A stretch of DNA of 64,000 nt from Tritrichomonas musculus (taxonomy: Eukaryota > Parabasalia > Tritrichomonadida > Tritrichomonadidae), in the NCBI GenBank assembly GCA_039105265.1, contig JAPFFF010000013.1:1674001-1738000 (forward strand). Direction: 5' to 3'. Of this stretch, positions 41,200 through 52,203 are shown piece after piece. Every line of letters begins with the position of its first letter. Within the stretch, counting starts at the first letter, position 1. The translations under genes were made by a program, and so were the position numbers. Below the pieces are notes generated by a model. It did not search any database, had not been told where the DNA came from, and was given only the letters and a program-made list of their open reading frames with translations.

Positions 41200-42397
41200 T
41201 AGAGGTATGGAAACTAACTTTTGTGAGAATTCGTGAAAAATGTAAAAATGAAATTATCTTATTATATTAAATAAAAAAATTAAATTTTATATAAATTTAA
41301 AATTTGTATAAATATGCTAATATGAAAAAAATAAATTATAACTAAATTTAAGAAAAAAGACATAATAATACAATTTTCTAAAACGCTCAATACAGCATTA
41401 ATTTTAAAAAAATATCTATCAGAGTTAACTACAATATTAGAAAAAAGAGCTCAAAATGATCAAAAATCTTTTTTTATTAAGAAAAAAACATTTTTATGAA
41501 ATCTTTGGTGATGTGATATTTTGAGAATGCAAAAAATCTTTCATTCCTGGACTTATCGTATATTTTTATTTTACTAAAATTTTATATACACAAATATCAA
41601 ATTATATTTAAGAAAATATTAAATTTTTATAGATTACAAATTAAGATATTTCCAAAAAAATGAAAATATTTGTAAATCATTGAAAACAAAAGAAATAATG
41701 AGTATAATTTCATGTTAAAAAATAAATTAATCTAAGAAATTGCAAATTTAAAACAAGAAATCTGAGGTCTTCGACCCTAATGAAATCTATTAAAAGAAAA
41801 ATCGGATATATAAATTACAATCAATGTAAATCATGATATTAAAAATTATGATTGGCCAAAAGAATAATTCAGAAACAAGCATAAAAAATGAATTTTAATT
41901 GTTCAAATGATATTTGATGATTTTGGAAAAAATGAAAAGCATGAAAGCTCAAAAGGAATTATATATATATATATAAAAAACACTATTTTTTTTAGAAAAC
42001 ATGCAATTAAATGAAATAATATCATTCATAAAAATAAGTAAATGTTTTTATTTTATTTGTTTTTTACATATATAAATATATCAAATCGAAAAAAAAAAAA
42101 ATTTAATGATAAAATCATTTTTTTTTATTCATATGAAATTATAAGGATTTAAAACTCAAATATTCTTATTCTCTCCTGATTTATTTTAAAAAAAGCTTAT
42201 TTTTGAAAATTTTTATATTCTATAGTTTATTGTTTTTTTTGTGAAAGTTTACTTCAAATTATTAATATTTGTTTATCTTTAAAATCGATCTGTAAAAATT
42301 TAATTAAATTTTATATATATATTATATGTTTTATATTATTTATAATATGATAATATTAAATTTGATTTGTCCAGGAATTTGAGTTTCCGTACCTCTA
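41200..42397. mobile_element. Nested 1.2-kb element with 5-bp target-site duplication
   Basis: Ends TAGAGGTATGGAAACT and the complement AGTTTCCGTACCTCTA (one mismatch), flanked by tcaga on both sides (41195-41199 and 42398-42402). If the terminal TA is counted as target, it could instead be TA-flanked. No open frame. It is inserted in the element 40715-42982 and therefore younger. Confidence 0.65.
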
Positions 42398-42984
42398 TCA
42401 GATTCCAAAAATCCATCCAAGTTCTTTTAATAATTTAAAAAGAAAAGAAATATCTAAAGGAAATGTTCTTTCAAATTTTCCAAGTCTAATGAGTCCTATT
42501 AGATTCACAAGAAATGCCTTTTTAAAATGTACAATTTGATTGATTAAAAATTTTTAATAAGAAATTGGTTTATATTAAAAAATTATGAAAAAATCGTTTT
42601 AATTTTGGATTTTATTCAAATTTTGGTAATTTCAATACCTCTTTCATAAAAAAACAATAATATCATTGAAAATACCAAAAGAAGAGAAGCAGTCGAAAAG
42701 CAAATAAAAGTAAATCATAATAGTTTTCGTTAAGCTACATTACGAGAAACTTAATTTTTATAGCAAATAGATCTGATAATATTGCAAGTTACCTAAATCG
42801 AAAATATATTGTTACTAGATCATCAAAAAATTAATAATAATATTTTTTAGATAAAGATAATGTATTATTTCTTTTATTTTTTTGGAGATATGCTTAATTT
42901 TCTTTGTTATAAAGATCATTCAATTTCATTCAAATCTAGTATGAAGTTATTTGAGAGCAATATTAGGTTTTTCAAGGTACGGTA

Positions 42985-43769
42985 AAATTGCGGTTACCCT
43001 CAATTTTGAATGCCCCCTTGAAAAAATCAAATTCAATTTTTTCTGATAAAAGTACCTATTTCTAGATCACGATCAATAAATAAAATCATTAAAATTGATA
43101 TGCGCCATTATATTATATATCATCAAACATGATTAGTTTACTGATTTATTTTGATTCCTAGAAAGACTGGTTAGATTATTTTTTACATATAATATATTTT
43201 TTTAAACTTTTGTTTTTGGTTTGAAATATGATAATAATATTGAAATTGCGAATTTTTAAATGTTTTTGGGTGTCTAGCATGAATTTTTTAGTTTTCTACT
43301 TATCTTATTTGATATCTTTTACCAGATAATCCAGTTCATTAAAATAGTAAAAGAAAAAAGATCTTCCTGATATTTGTTAAATTTATATATTCATAAATTA
43401 GCACTAATAACTGAAAGTTTAGATAATTTTTTGACATTAGAAAATTATTGATTTCCAATAGAAAATACAAATATGATTATATTTATTATCATGTCTAATG
43501 GTTAATACAAATGCATAACATTTGATTTGAAAGTTTTTGAATATAGATAACTAATCAACAATTTGGAATAATTGAAAAATATTCATAATTAAATATTGAT
43601 AATTAGTTTGCAACTTTGGTAAATATTATATTTATTAAATTAAAATTATATAGATGATTTAAATGTTGAGATAAATAAAAAACAAAGATTAAAATATTGA
43701 ATAGTTTACACTTTATGATTTCTGAGTTTAAAAACCTTACTTGTTAGAGAAAATTTTTTTTAAAATCAA
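42985..43769. other. Intergenic, nothing recognised
   Basis: A+T-rich, no repeat or frame of note. Confidence 0.6.
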
Positions 43770-45574
43770 ATGAACCAAAGCCAGCAGGGAGCTTCAAATA
43801 AAAAAATTGAAGAAAAAAATCTCTTGTATTCGATAAATGAAGAAGAAAAGACTGCAAGTGTCATTGGAATTAAAGCACAAATGGATGATATATTTATCCC
43901 AAGATCGGTTACCTATTTAACTTCTGAATACATTGTAAAAAAAATTTCAAATCGAGCGTTTAAACTCCTAAAAATCTAATCAGTCACATTTGCAAAAGAT
44001 TCGCAATTACAGAGAATTGAAAGTGGCTAGTTTTCTCTTTCATCAATTGAGATGCTTCAGATTCCTGCCACTGTCACTGATTTGGAAGATGGCTGGTGTC
44101 ATGAAACTTCAGATTTAAGAGAAATCATCATTGATCAGAATAATCCAAGATATCAGATATATAACAACAAAATGATCATTGGCAAAAAATCAATTGAGTC
44201 AACCAATTTTGATGTTCTAATTTTTTGTTTTCGTGATGTGGAAAGTGACATTGTTCCTTATTTTATTACAGTTATTCATTTTCCGGCTGTCAAAGTCTAA
44301 TTAAAGTTGAATTTTCAGAGAATTCACAACTTGAAATAATTAAAGAAGATGCATTCAAAGGTTCAGGAATTGAAAGCTTTACAGTTCCACTTCATGTCAC
44401 CAAAATATGTGATGGCGCCTTCTGCTTTTGTAATTATCTTCAAACATTTGAAATTTTACCAAATTCAGAACTTCAAACAATTGAGAAAGAGGCATTCTTT
44501 GAGGCATCAATTGAAAGTTTGAGAATTCCACAAAGTTTAATTGACCTTCAAAACGGTTGGTGTAATGATATGAAATCATTAAAGTCAATTGAAGTTGATC
44601 CAAATAATTGGAAATATTCAATTTATAACGACAAATTAATCATTGGAAAATCAACAAAAGAACAAGAAAATTTTGATATTCTTGTTTTTTGTGTTCGAGA
44701 TGTTAAAACTGTCGAAATTCCAGACTTTATTAAAATAATTGGTCCATTTGCTTTTGATTGTTCAGATATTGAATATTTATCAATTCCAAAAGGAGTCACG
44801 AAAATAAGTACTAGTTCATTTTCATCATGTGAAAATCTTCAAAAAATTGAAATTCCAGAAGATTCAAAGCTTGAAACAATTGAAGGCGAAGCTTTTTCTT
44901 GGGCTTCTATTGAAAGTTTAACATTTCCATCTAATCTTATTGATCTTAAGGAAAAATGGTGCTATTCATCGAATATAACGAATATTAATGTTGATCCAAA
45001 AAATCAATTTTTTTCAAAATATGATGATGGTAAATTAATCATTGGGAAATCGTCGAAATTAAATGAAGAATACGATCATCTTGTTTTTTGTATGCGAAAT
45101 ATCAAAAGTGTCAAAATTCCAAGCTTCATTAGAGTGATTAAATCATTTTCTTTTTATGAATGCGAGAATCTTAAGAAAGTTGAAATTCAAGCGAATTCAG
45201 AACTACAAATAATTGAAAAATATGCACTGCCTTGTGTATCAATTGACAAGTTTACAATTTCACCTCACTTGATAATTATCGGCGAATATGCTTTCTCTTC
45301 TTGTAATAAATTGAGAAAAATTGAAATTCAAAAGGATCCACAACTTCAAATTATTAGCAAGTAAGCTTTCTAATCGACATCAATTTAAAGCTTTCTTATT
45401 CCATCGAGCGTTTCATATATTGGAAATCGTGCTTTTTATAAATGTCAATCACTCCAAATAATTGAAATTGAAGAAGGTTCAAAAGTTGAAATTAAAAATA
45501 ATGATATATTTGGTGACAGTTCAAATTCTATCGTAATGATTCCAAGATATCTTTCAAATCCAGAAACACTATGA
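43770..45574 (+). pseudogene. BspA-type LRR gene, decayed
   Basis: N-terminus MNQSQQGASNKKIEEKN, then LLYSINEEEKTASVIG and IFIPRSVTYLTSEYIVKKIS, the family's start, followed by a stop near 43977. BspA blocks resume in another frame at 44052 (IPATVTDLEDGWCHETSDLR), and a third frame is open from about 44306 to 45364 with repeats such as SLRIPQSLIDLQNGWC and the linker FCVRDVKTVEIPDFIKIIG. A last repeat in another frame ends at 45574 (IVMIPRYLSNPETL). At least three breaks show it is a pseudogene, but most of the about 590 codons survive, so the loss is recent. It is the closest relative in the window of the relic at 9183-9829. Confidence 0.75.
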
Positions 45575-45837
45575 TTTTTTTATGTAAAATATTAATTGAT
45601 TACATTTGAATAACAATAACAACAACCATAATAAAATGATGGACATTTTTACTTATGAAATTGATTATTTTTCTTCTAATAGATACTTGAAGAATTAATA
45701 ATTCTTGTTTTACTCTTCCAACTTCTTCTTATTATAGCCATCCAAATATTTTTTTTTTAAATTGGATTAAAAAAAATGAACTCATAATCTTTCATGAGTC
45801 ATATGTAATTGTTGATGTATTTTAAAAAAAGGAGAAA

Positions 45838-48312
45838 TTATAACAGTTGAATTTTAAATGTTTGATTGCATTCCATTTCCGAATTTTGTGGCATCATTTG
45901 GAAAGGATGTTCACCACCAACATATGTAACAACCATTCCATTTTGTTTTGAAATAATTTTCCCAGCTTTGTAAATAAAATGTTGATTGTGTCTTCCATGA
46001 AAAGGAAAGAAATAGAAAGGAGTTCCTGAAGGTGGATTTAAATTATCAGCATTAGCAACATCCCAAACCATTCCTTTCTGTGCAACAGAATCAATAACTG
46101 TACTCCATTCCCTAACACCGAAAACAAACTGTTGGCAAACATCATTTTTATTTGGTTTAGTAAGATCAATTTTCAGACCTGCTGGATTTAAAAACCAACT
46201 TCCATCTTTTACAACGGTAACTGCACTATTCCAATTATCTCCATTAACATTCATCAATAAAGTGAATTTTTCTCCTTCATATTGAGAATTATCTTTTGAG
46301 TTTATGTCAATGTATTCATCTATATCATAACCAAGATATTTAAGTGGACCTTCTTTTTCTGGATGATATACAATATAATAACTTGTTTCATAATTTGATG
46401 TTTCCTCATCCATCCAAGCACAATGAATTTTATGTGATTTATATTCACCAATAAATTTCTCAATATTTGGTCTGTATTGTTTAATTGTTTTGCCAATGAT
46501 ACTGCTTGTTGTAAAGAAAACTGCAATTAGTTCGTTATTTTGATCATGATTATATTTATAATTGAAAAATGGTTTTCCATCAAATAAATTCCATGAATTT
46601 CTACATATGAAACAATCTAATCCTTGATCATAACCTAAAACTAATGCATAATGTGTTTCATGATATAAACCTTCTACATATTCAAGAAATTCTCCTTTGT
46701 TAACATTCTTCCATCCTATATCACATGTTGTAATTTTTGCAATTATTGAGATCGTGCATGCATCATGGATTGAAACATTATCTGTTATTTTACATTGAAT
46801 TCCGAAATTAAAATGATTTTCAAGTAACTGAAGAGATTTTAACGCACTTTGTTCATTATTTTGAGCAATCTTAAAACATTCGTCAAATGTTGGAATATAT
46901 TTAACTCCATAAATACGATTAATCGTATCTAAATAAGCACAGACTGCTGTATATGCATAGGTAACACCTCCTTCATAAATATATGGAGTTTTAAGGTTTG
47001 ATTTTCGAATTATTCTTTTATCTATTCTTCCTCCTAATTGAGGTCTTAATGTTAGTTTTCGTTTCTCTTTTTTGGTAAATTTAACAGGAATGTTATGAAT
47101 TTTTTTGTAAGCTTCAATAATTCTATCAGATGGTGACTCGACCTCATTTTCAATTGTGTCTAATGTGTTATTTGCATTTATTATGTTTAAAAAGTATTTC
47201 CATTCATTCTTTTTGATAAAGTTATTATAATAATAATAATTTGAATATTTTTGACCTTTTGGACGATTAAGATTTATTTCAATCCATTTTTCACATTCAT
47301 AGCCAAGGTATTTTAATTCTCCTTCACGTTCTTTATGCAATTCACAGAAATAATCCATACCGAAAATAGCAGTTTTTTTGTCCATCCATGCACATCGAAT
47401 GTCTTGGTTTTCTAATTGTCCCATGAATGGTTCTAAATTCGGTGTAAAATTTGAAATTGTTTTACCCATTATACTTTGCTCTGTAAAATACACGACAGTA
47501 AATTCACAATAATGAGCTGCCGAAGGTGTAAAATTAAAACGAGGTTCTGCTGAAAAACCTCCCCATGAATTTTTACATACAAAACAATCCAAATTAAGAT
47601 CATATCCATCAATTAATGTTGCATGTCCATCATCACTCTGTCCATTTGGAAAAATCAATAATTCTCCTTTTGCAATATTAATCCATCCTTGAGCACTTGT
47701 TGAAAAACTTGCGACAACAGATAAAGTTAAGGCTTCTTGAATAGTTACATCATCTTTATTTTCACATTGAATTCCAAGATGATAATAGTCTTCTATTAAT
47801 TGAATAGATTTCATTACGTCTCCCCCATTTTCTTTCTCATAACGTGCATGCATGTAGCAATCATCAAAACTTGGAATACCTTTAATGCCATATATCCTCA
47901 TTGCTGTGTTCAGATATGCACTCGTTGCTGCATATGCATAACAATCAGGTAAACGTTGAAAATATACATTCGTAGAATTTGTATTTCTAATAAATCGTCT
48001 GTTGAGTCTTCCAATTGGAAGTAAATCTAAATCACATCTGTTATATACATCACCAGCAATTCCTGATGGATTGAGACATTGAACTATTCCTCCATTTGAT
48101 CTTTGACAGACTGTAATTATTGAATTTTTATGAACTGGATAGTTTTTGAGCATTGATGAATCATCAAATATTTTATTTTCATGGATCAAAACCAAATTTG
48201 CTGCATTAATTTGAATTATTTCTTGAATCTTCAATTTTAATTCTCGAATTGAAATTGATTCATCAACATCAATTGCAAAAAGCTTAATGCTGTTATTTAT
48301 TAATATCTTCAT
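45838..48312 (-). CDS. Ubiquitin-like / papain-type protease / pseudo-protease / beta-trefoil-like fusion
   Basis: 824 aa from the ATG at 48312 (a TTG just upstream is not needed; an Inr TCATTT sits 8-13 nt upstream). Residues 1-75 are a ubiquitin-like domain (MKILINNSIKLFAIDVDESI, ending TVCQRSNGG). Residues about 85-300 are a C1A papain-like domain with Cys in LPDCYAYAAT (about 121), His in DGHATLIDGYD (about 229) and Asn in KNSWGG (about 247). Residues about 420-640 are a second C1 copy (GGVTYAYTAV, ETHYALVLGYD, CRNSW) whose catalytic Cys is missing, thus a pseudo-protease. The C-terminus (about 690-824) resembles a ricin-type beta-trefoil (KGMVWDVANADNLNPPSGTP, HNQHFIYKAGKII). There is no signal peptide, which is odd for C1 proteases and argues for a cytosolic role, perhaps linked to ubiquitin-like binding (inference). 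Confidence 0.85.
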   Translation of the reverse strand: MKILINNSIKLFAIDVDESISIRELKLKIQEIIQINAANLVLIHENKIFDDSSMLKNYPVHKNSIITVCQRSNGGIVQCLNPSGIAGDVYNRCDLDLLPIGRLNRRFIRNTNSTNVYFQRLPDCYAYAATSAYLNTAMRIYGIKGIPSFDDCYMHARYEKENGGDVMKSIQLIEDYYHLGIQCENKDDVTIQEALTLSVVASFSTSAQGWINIAKGELLIFPNGQSDDGHATLIDGYDLNLDCFVCKNSWGGFSAEPRFNFTPSAAHYCEFTVVYFTEQSIMGKTISNFTPNLEPFMGQLENQDIRCAWMDKKTAIFGMDYFCELHKEREGELKYLGYECEKWIEINLNRPKGQKYSNYYYYNNFIKKNEWKYFLNIINANNTLDTIENEVESPSDRIIEAYKKIHNIPVKFTKKEKRKLTLRPQLGGRIDKRIIRKSNLKTPYIYEGGVTYAYTAVCAYLDTINRIYGVKYIPTFDECFKIAQNNEQSALKSLQLLENHFNFGIQCKITDNVSIHDACTISIIAKITTCDIGWKNVNKGEFLEYVEGLYHETHYALVLGYDQGLDCFICRNSWNLFDGKPFFNYKYNHDQNNELIAVFFTTSSIIGKTIKQYRPNIEKFIGEYKSHKIHCAWMDEETSNYETSYYIVYHPEKEGPLKYLGYDIDEYIDINSKDNSQYEGEKFTLLMNVNGDNWNSAVTVVKDGSWFLNPAGLKIDLTKPNKNDVCQQFVFGVREWSTVIDSVAQKGMVWDVANADNLNPPSGTPFYFFPFHGRHNQHFIYKAGKIISKQNGMVVTYVGGEHPFQMMPQNSEMECNQTFKIQLL

Positions 48313-48319
48313 CAATAAT

Positions 48320-48325
48320 AAATGA
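48320..48325 (-). promoter_or_regulatory. Candidate initiator (TCATTT)
   Basis: Minus-strand TCAYWW match that favours the ATG at 48312 over the upstream TTG. Confidence 0.45.
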
Positions 48326-48664
48326 AGTGTTAAAATTCTTCAATACATCTTATTCAAATGTGGCATGTATTACCATTTGGCACATTTTTTTATATGACAT
48401 AAATCTATATTTCTGCCCAAAATGTATACATATTTCATTTTTATGTAAGAAAAAAGATATTTCCTTTAAAATTTGATGTTTCATGGTACCAGCTTTTTTT
48501 ATGTCAATAGATGAACGTTAATTTGATGAAAAACAGAAATGATTTTATTTCATGTAATCAATTATGATAAATGTTTTTGAAATATACATAAAAATGATCT
48601 CCAATGGATATATTTATGATAGATTGAGTCAACAAATGAATATGCTTGATTGGGCAGAGATTAA
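48326..48664. other. Intergenic, nothing recognised
   Basis: A+T-rich sequence left of the TA-flanked MITE. Confidence 0.6.
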
Positions 48665-48666
48665 TA

Positions 48667-49296
48667 CAGTTGTTTCACTTTTGTTACACAAAAATCCACT
48701 TTTGTAAACAAAAATGTAACCACCAAAATTTTTATCTCCCTGATCACTTAACTTTTCTACTTTTAAATCCACTTTCGTAAACAAAAATTTCACTTTTGTA
48801 AACAAATAAAATTTTAAAAACAACACAAAACAGCTATAAAAGTATTTATATATTAAAATGAAGATGTTTATGCAAAGGAATTGCTATAAAACATGAGTGT
48901 GCAAAGTAATTGTTTATGATATTTATAATAAATTATTCTAATATTGCAAAAAAAGAAATGATTTCGAATGCTTCTTCATTAAAATATATGAATTACGACG
49001 TATATTTCAGCTGAATAACATGTTTTTGTAAAGTTTACTAAATATATTATTTTCTATATAGATAAATTTTTTTAATGCATTTTTATAAAGCAACGTAGTG
49101 ATATATTATGTTTAAAGTATGAACGTATTAATTAAGCACATGTATCTCTGAAATGCCTTGAATATTAGAAAGAAAACATAAATCATAATTTTTTGTTTAC
49201 AAAAGTGAATATTAAAATAAAAAAGGTAAATGACTAGGGAGAAAAAAATTTTTGTTTACAAAAGTGGATTTTTGTGTTTCAAAAGTGAAACAACTG
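48667..49296. mobile_element. MITE with long terminal inverted repeats, TA target site
   Basis: 630 bp. Left end CAGTTGTTTCACTTTTG and right end CAAAAGTGAAACAACTG are perfect complements. The inverted similarity continues for about 150 bp each side at roughly 75%. The word cacttttgtaaacaaaaat is repeated inside each arm. Both ends are next to TA (48665-48666 and 49297-49298), the target of Tc1/mariner elements. No coding frame; the 65-codon minus frame at 48629 is a by-product of the repeats. Confidence 0.75.
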
Positions 49297-49298
49297 TA

Positions 49299-49560
49299 AA
49301 AAAATTGAATGACACAAAGAAAAAATAAAATTAAAGTATAATTGAATAAATCAATGAATTGATTTAAAATTGGGCAAGTGTGACTGTGCATTGAACTTTT
49401 TACGTCTTTTATTAAAATATAATCAAAAACAAAGATTTCATAAAATCTATGCGCCGCGTGCTGGAATCGAGAAGCTTTCGAGTTCTGAATAAGAGTGATT
49501 TTGTTTCTGAAAGAGTCACAAATTATTCAAAAGCCAAAGAACGACAGTAGATGATTTGAA
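49299..49560. other. Decayed end of the 50-residue repeat array plus spacer
   Basis: Just downstream of the array (about 49520-49600, minus strand) one more decayed unit is visible (YKKDGALDMQFKSST), out of the annotated frame. The rest is A+T-rich. Confidence 0.5.
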
Positions 49561-49638
49561 TTGCATATCTAATGCTCCATCTTTTTTATAATGGAATTAG
49601 TTTGCATTTTGTGGATCTGTTCCAGGGTTACTGATTGA

Positions 49639-50814
49639 TCAAGACATGCTGTCTCCTTCAGGTTCGTAAATGCTTCCTCCTGAGCTGACAAAGTCTTTCG
49701 ATGACTTGTAGCGCATGTCCAGCGTGCCGTCTTTTTCATCGTGAAAACCAATCTCGTTTTGTGAAGCTGTACTTGAATTATTGCTTGATCTAGACATGCT
49801 GTCTCCCCTTGGTCCGTAAATGCTTCCTCCAGAGCTGACAAAGTCTTTCGATGACTTGTAGCGCATGTCCAGCGTGCCGTCTTTTTTATAGTGAAAACCA
49901 ATCTCGTTTTGTGAAGCTGCATTTGAATTATTGCTTGATCTAGACATGCTGTCTCCCCTTGGTCCGTAAATGCTTCCTCCCGAGCTGACAAAGTCTTTCG
50001 ATGACTTGTAGCGCATGTCCAGCGTGCCGTCTTTTTTATAATGCAATTCGGTTGCATTTTGTGGACTTGTTCCAGAGTTACTGTTTGATCTAGACATGCT
50101 GTCTCCCCTTGGTCCGTAAATGCTTCCTCCCGAGCTGACAAAGTCTTTCGATGACTTGTAGCGCATGTCCAGCGTGCCGTCTTTTTTATAGTGAAAAACA
50201 ATCTCGTTTTGTGAAGCTGCATTTGAATTATTGTTTGATCTAGACATGCTGTCTCCCCTTGGTCCGTAAATGCTTCCTCCTGAATTGACGTAGTTCTTTG
50301 ACGATGAATATCTCATATCTAATGTTCCATCCTTTTTGTAATGAAAACCATTTTCGCTTTGTGGGCTTGTTGTAGGGTTATTGCTTGATCTAGATATATT
50401 GTCTCCTGCAGGTCCGTAAATACTTCCTCCTGAATTAACAAAATCTTTAGATGACTTGAAACGCATGTCTAGTGTGCCATCTTTTTTATAATGTAATTCA
50501 CTTGAGTTTTGTGTATTTGCGCTAGAATTACTGTTTGACATAGGCGTATTGCCTCCACGAGGTTCATTAATGCTTCCCCCTGAATTGACGTAGTTCTTTA
50601 ATGATGAATATCTCATATCTAATGTTCCATCCTTTTTGTAATGTAATTGATCTTCATTTTGTGAATCTGATCTTGAATTGCTATTTGATCTAGACATATT
50701 GTCTCCTCTTGGCCCATAAATACTTCCTCCCGAATTAACATAGCGCTTTGACGAGGAGTATCTCATATCTAATGTCCCATCTTTTTTGTAATGGTACTCT
50801 TCTTGATTAAACAT
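49639..50814 (-). CDS. Protein of eight ~50-residue repeats (KKDGTLDMRY motif)
   Basis: 391 aa made of 50-residue units, each HYKKDGTLDMRY, S/K-SSK-F/Y-V, then SGGSIYGPRGDSMSRS and an N/S-rich linker. At DNA level the units near 49711, 49861, 50011 and 50161 recur with an exact 150-bp period and are nearly identical, so they expanded recently; the units nearer the start have diverged. The array ends at a TGA that replaces the AGA (Arg) of the repeat, and a further decayed unit lies downstream, so the protein has been shortened. The function is unknown. The conserved charged core within flexible Ser/Asn linkers suggests multivalent binding (inference). No signal peptide or membrane segment. 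Confidence 0.8.
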   Translation of the reverse strand: MFNQEEYHYKKDGTLDMRYSSSKRYVNSGGSIYGPRGDNMSRSNSNSRSDSQNEDQLHYKKDGTLDMRYSSLKNYVNSGGSINEPRGGNTPMSNSNSSANTQNSSELHYKKDGTLDMRFKSSKDFVNSGGSIYGPAGDNISRSSNNPTTSPQSENGFHYKKDGTLDMRYSSSKNYVNSGGSIYGPRGDSMSRSNNNSNAASQNEIVFHYKKDGTLDMRYKSSKDFVSSGGSIYGPRGDSMSRSNSNSGTSPQNATELHYKKDGTLDMRYKSSKDFVSSGGSIYGPRGDSMSRSSNNSNAASQNEIGFHYKKDGTLDMRYKSSKDFVSSGGSIYGPRGDSMSRSSNNSSTASQNEIGFHDEKDGTLDMRYKSSKDFVSSGGSIYEPEGDSMS

Positions 50815-51111
50815 ATTTATATTTTATAAAATTTTACATTCAATTTGGTATTTTTTAAATATATTGATAAATTATTAAAATAATAAAGTTTATATGTTTT
50901 ATATAAATTTTAAAACAATGAATTGTTCAAAAAATATTTAAAAATAACTAAGTAAACTATTTTTTATTAATATATTTTAATTTTTATTTTGTTTACAAAA
51001 TTGAACTTTTGAATAGTTGATAACAAGTTTATCTTAGAATCAAAGGCTTATAAAAGATGATGAAGTAAATGGTTAAAATTATTCATTTTAATTTTAAAAA
51101 ATAAGTTAAAT

Positions 51112-51684
51112 TTAAATAATTGTGCAGCACTTATTGAGCTTTGATGATTCACGAACAAAAATTCTTGATTGCTCTGACAACTCTTTGCTTTTTTCTGCAA
51201 GCTCCTTTAATGATTCTCCCCTTCCAATTGCCTTTTCTAGGCTCATTATCATGATTTTCTGAATTTCATCCAAATTAGACTGTATTTGCAAAAGTTTGTC
51301 TGCTTTTGTAGGATCTTGGTAGTCAACAATTCCTTGTTGTATTGTTTGACATTTCCCATTTGGAAAATTGCCACCACACTTATTATATTCTTTCATGATT
51401 TCTCTCAAAATCGAGAAAGCAGCACGGCTTGGGTAATCTTTTGTTGAAACGATAATTGAACAATTGTTTCCTTCTCGATGTGCATAAAATAAAAAGTCTT
51501 TCTCATCTGCTGTGACATTTTCTTGTGGATTCTGGGAAGTTGCCAGCTGCTTTGATGTGAAATTAGCAATTTCAATAAAACTGCTCCTGTAAAACCAGCT
51601 GAGGTCGCTGAAATCTGTGGCAGAATCAACAATTCTTGCATCATCACCATCTATTGTGTAGAGGTATATGCCATAAATCTTCAT
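51112..51684 (-). CDS. R-SNARE Ykt6
   Basis: 190 aa from the ATG at 51684. The frame extends 33 codons further up, but homology starts at MKIYGIYLYTIDGDDA. N-terminal longin domain (about 1-130, with YRSSFIEIANFTSKQLA and SRAAFSILREIMKEY) and C-terminal SNARE motif (about 130-185), with the zero-layer Arg in IGRGESLKELAEKS. It ends CCTII, the CCxx prenylation/palmitoylation signal of Ykt6 in place of a transmembrane anchor. It acts in membrane fusion at Golgi, endosomes and autophagosomes (family knowledge). All key residues are present, so it should be functional. Confidence 0.93.
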   Translation of the reverse strand: MKIYGIYLYTIDGDDARIVDSATDFSDLSWFYRSSFIEIANFTSKQLATSQNPQENVTADEKDFLFYAHREGNNCSIIVSTKDYPSRAAFSILREIMKEYNKCGGNFPNGKCQTIQQGIVDYQDPTKADKLLQIQSNLDEIQKIMIMSLEKAIGRGESLKELAEKSKELSEQSRIFVRESSKLNKCCTII

Positions 51685-52203
51685 TAGAAATAATTCCAAT
51701 TTGGTCGAATACACATTTTTGATGAATTTAAATGTATGAATACTCTTATTAATCTCCTTGGTTTGTGTTAAAATTGGATGCAAAAATGAAAAGTATTTTA
51801 TTTAGGAATCTAAATAAGAATGATATGTATTTTCATGAATGGTCAAAGTTGAATGATTTTTTAAAAATCATCACAAACCAAGAAGTATTACTATTTGATA
51901 ATGTTGACCTCGTAATTTCAACATTATTGATCAACGAAATCTTGTTCATTTTGCTACTTTGTCAAGTAATATTCAAAATTTAGACATCCTTTTAACTCGA
52001 AATGAAAAAAGAAGAGGTGATAAATTAATTCAATGGTATTAAAATAATTAATTCAAAAAAAAAAAAAAAAGCTAATGTCAAATTTAATATTTTAAAACAT
52101 TTAATTTATTTAAAACAAAAGAGTTACCAAAGATAAAAAAGAAAAATCGCATTATATACAACCAATTGTTCAACTTAAACTTTATAATGAATTTATAATA
52201 TAG
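51685..52203. other. Intergenic with a short unresolved plus-strand frame
   Basis: Plus-strand 51765-52039 looks coding-like in two frames (LFRNLNKNDMYFHEWSKLND, then LVHFATLSSNIQNLDILLTR) and may be an eroded ankyrin-type gene, but no firm match. An A-run lies at about 52056-52070. Confidence 0.3.

Larger units (their letters stand above)
40715..42982 (+). mobile_element. Tc1/mariner-like DNA transposon relic, TA-flanked
   Basis: Terminal inverted repeats of about 48 bp, roughly 83% identical: left CCGTATATTTAAAAACCT..., right ...AGGTTTTTCAAGGTACGG, each next to TA (40713-40714 and 42983-42984). Length 2268 bp, of which 1198 bp is a nested element (41200-42397). The remaining 1.07 kb is close to a mariner-size element. 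A decayed helix-turn-helix-like frame (40914-41136) lies in the left part, and a coding-like fragment (IPKIHPSSFNNLKRKEISKG) lies right of the nested insert. No catalytic DDE/D motif survives. Confidence 0.7.

Noticed and set aside
49569-50222. 217-codon minus-strand frame overlapping the 50-residue repeat gene
   Set aside because: It is the same repeat array read in another frame. Any 150-bp repeat gives a long second frame; the accepted frame has the conserved KKDGTLDMRY core and extends across the diverged units.
49700-50780. Possible CRISPR or satellite from the 150-bp repeats
   Set aside because: Repeats are coding, too long, without spacers of the CRISPR type, and the organism is eukaryotic.
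51112-51783. Longer start of Ykt6 at 51783
   Set aside because: The 33 extra residues have no family match, while the longin domain begins at the Met at 51684.
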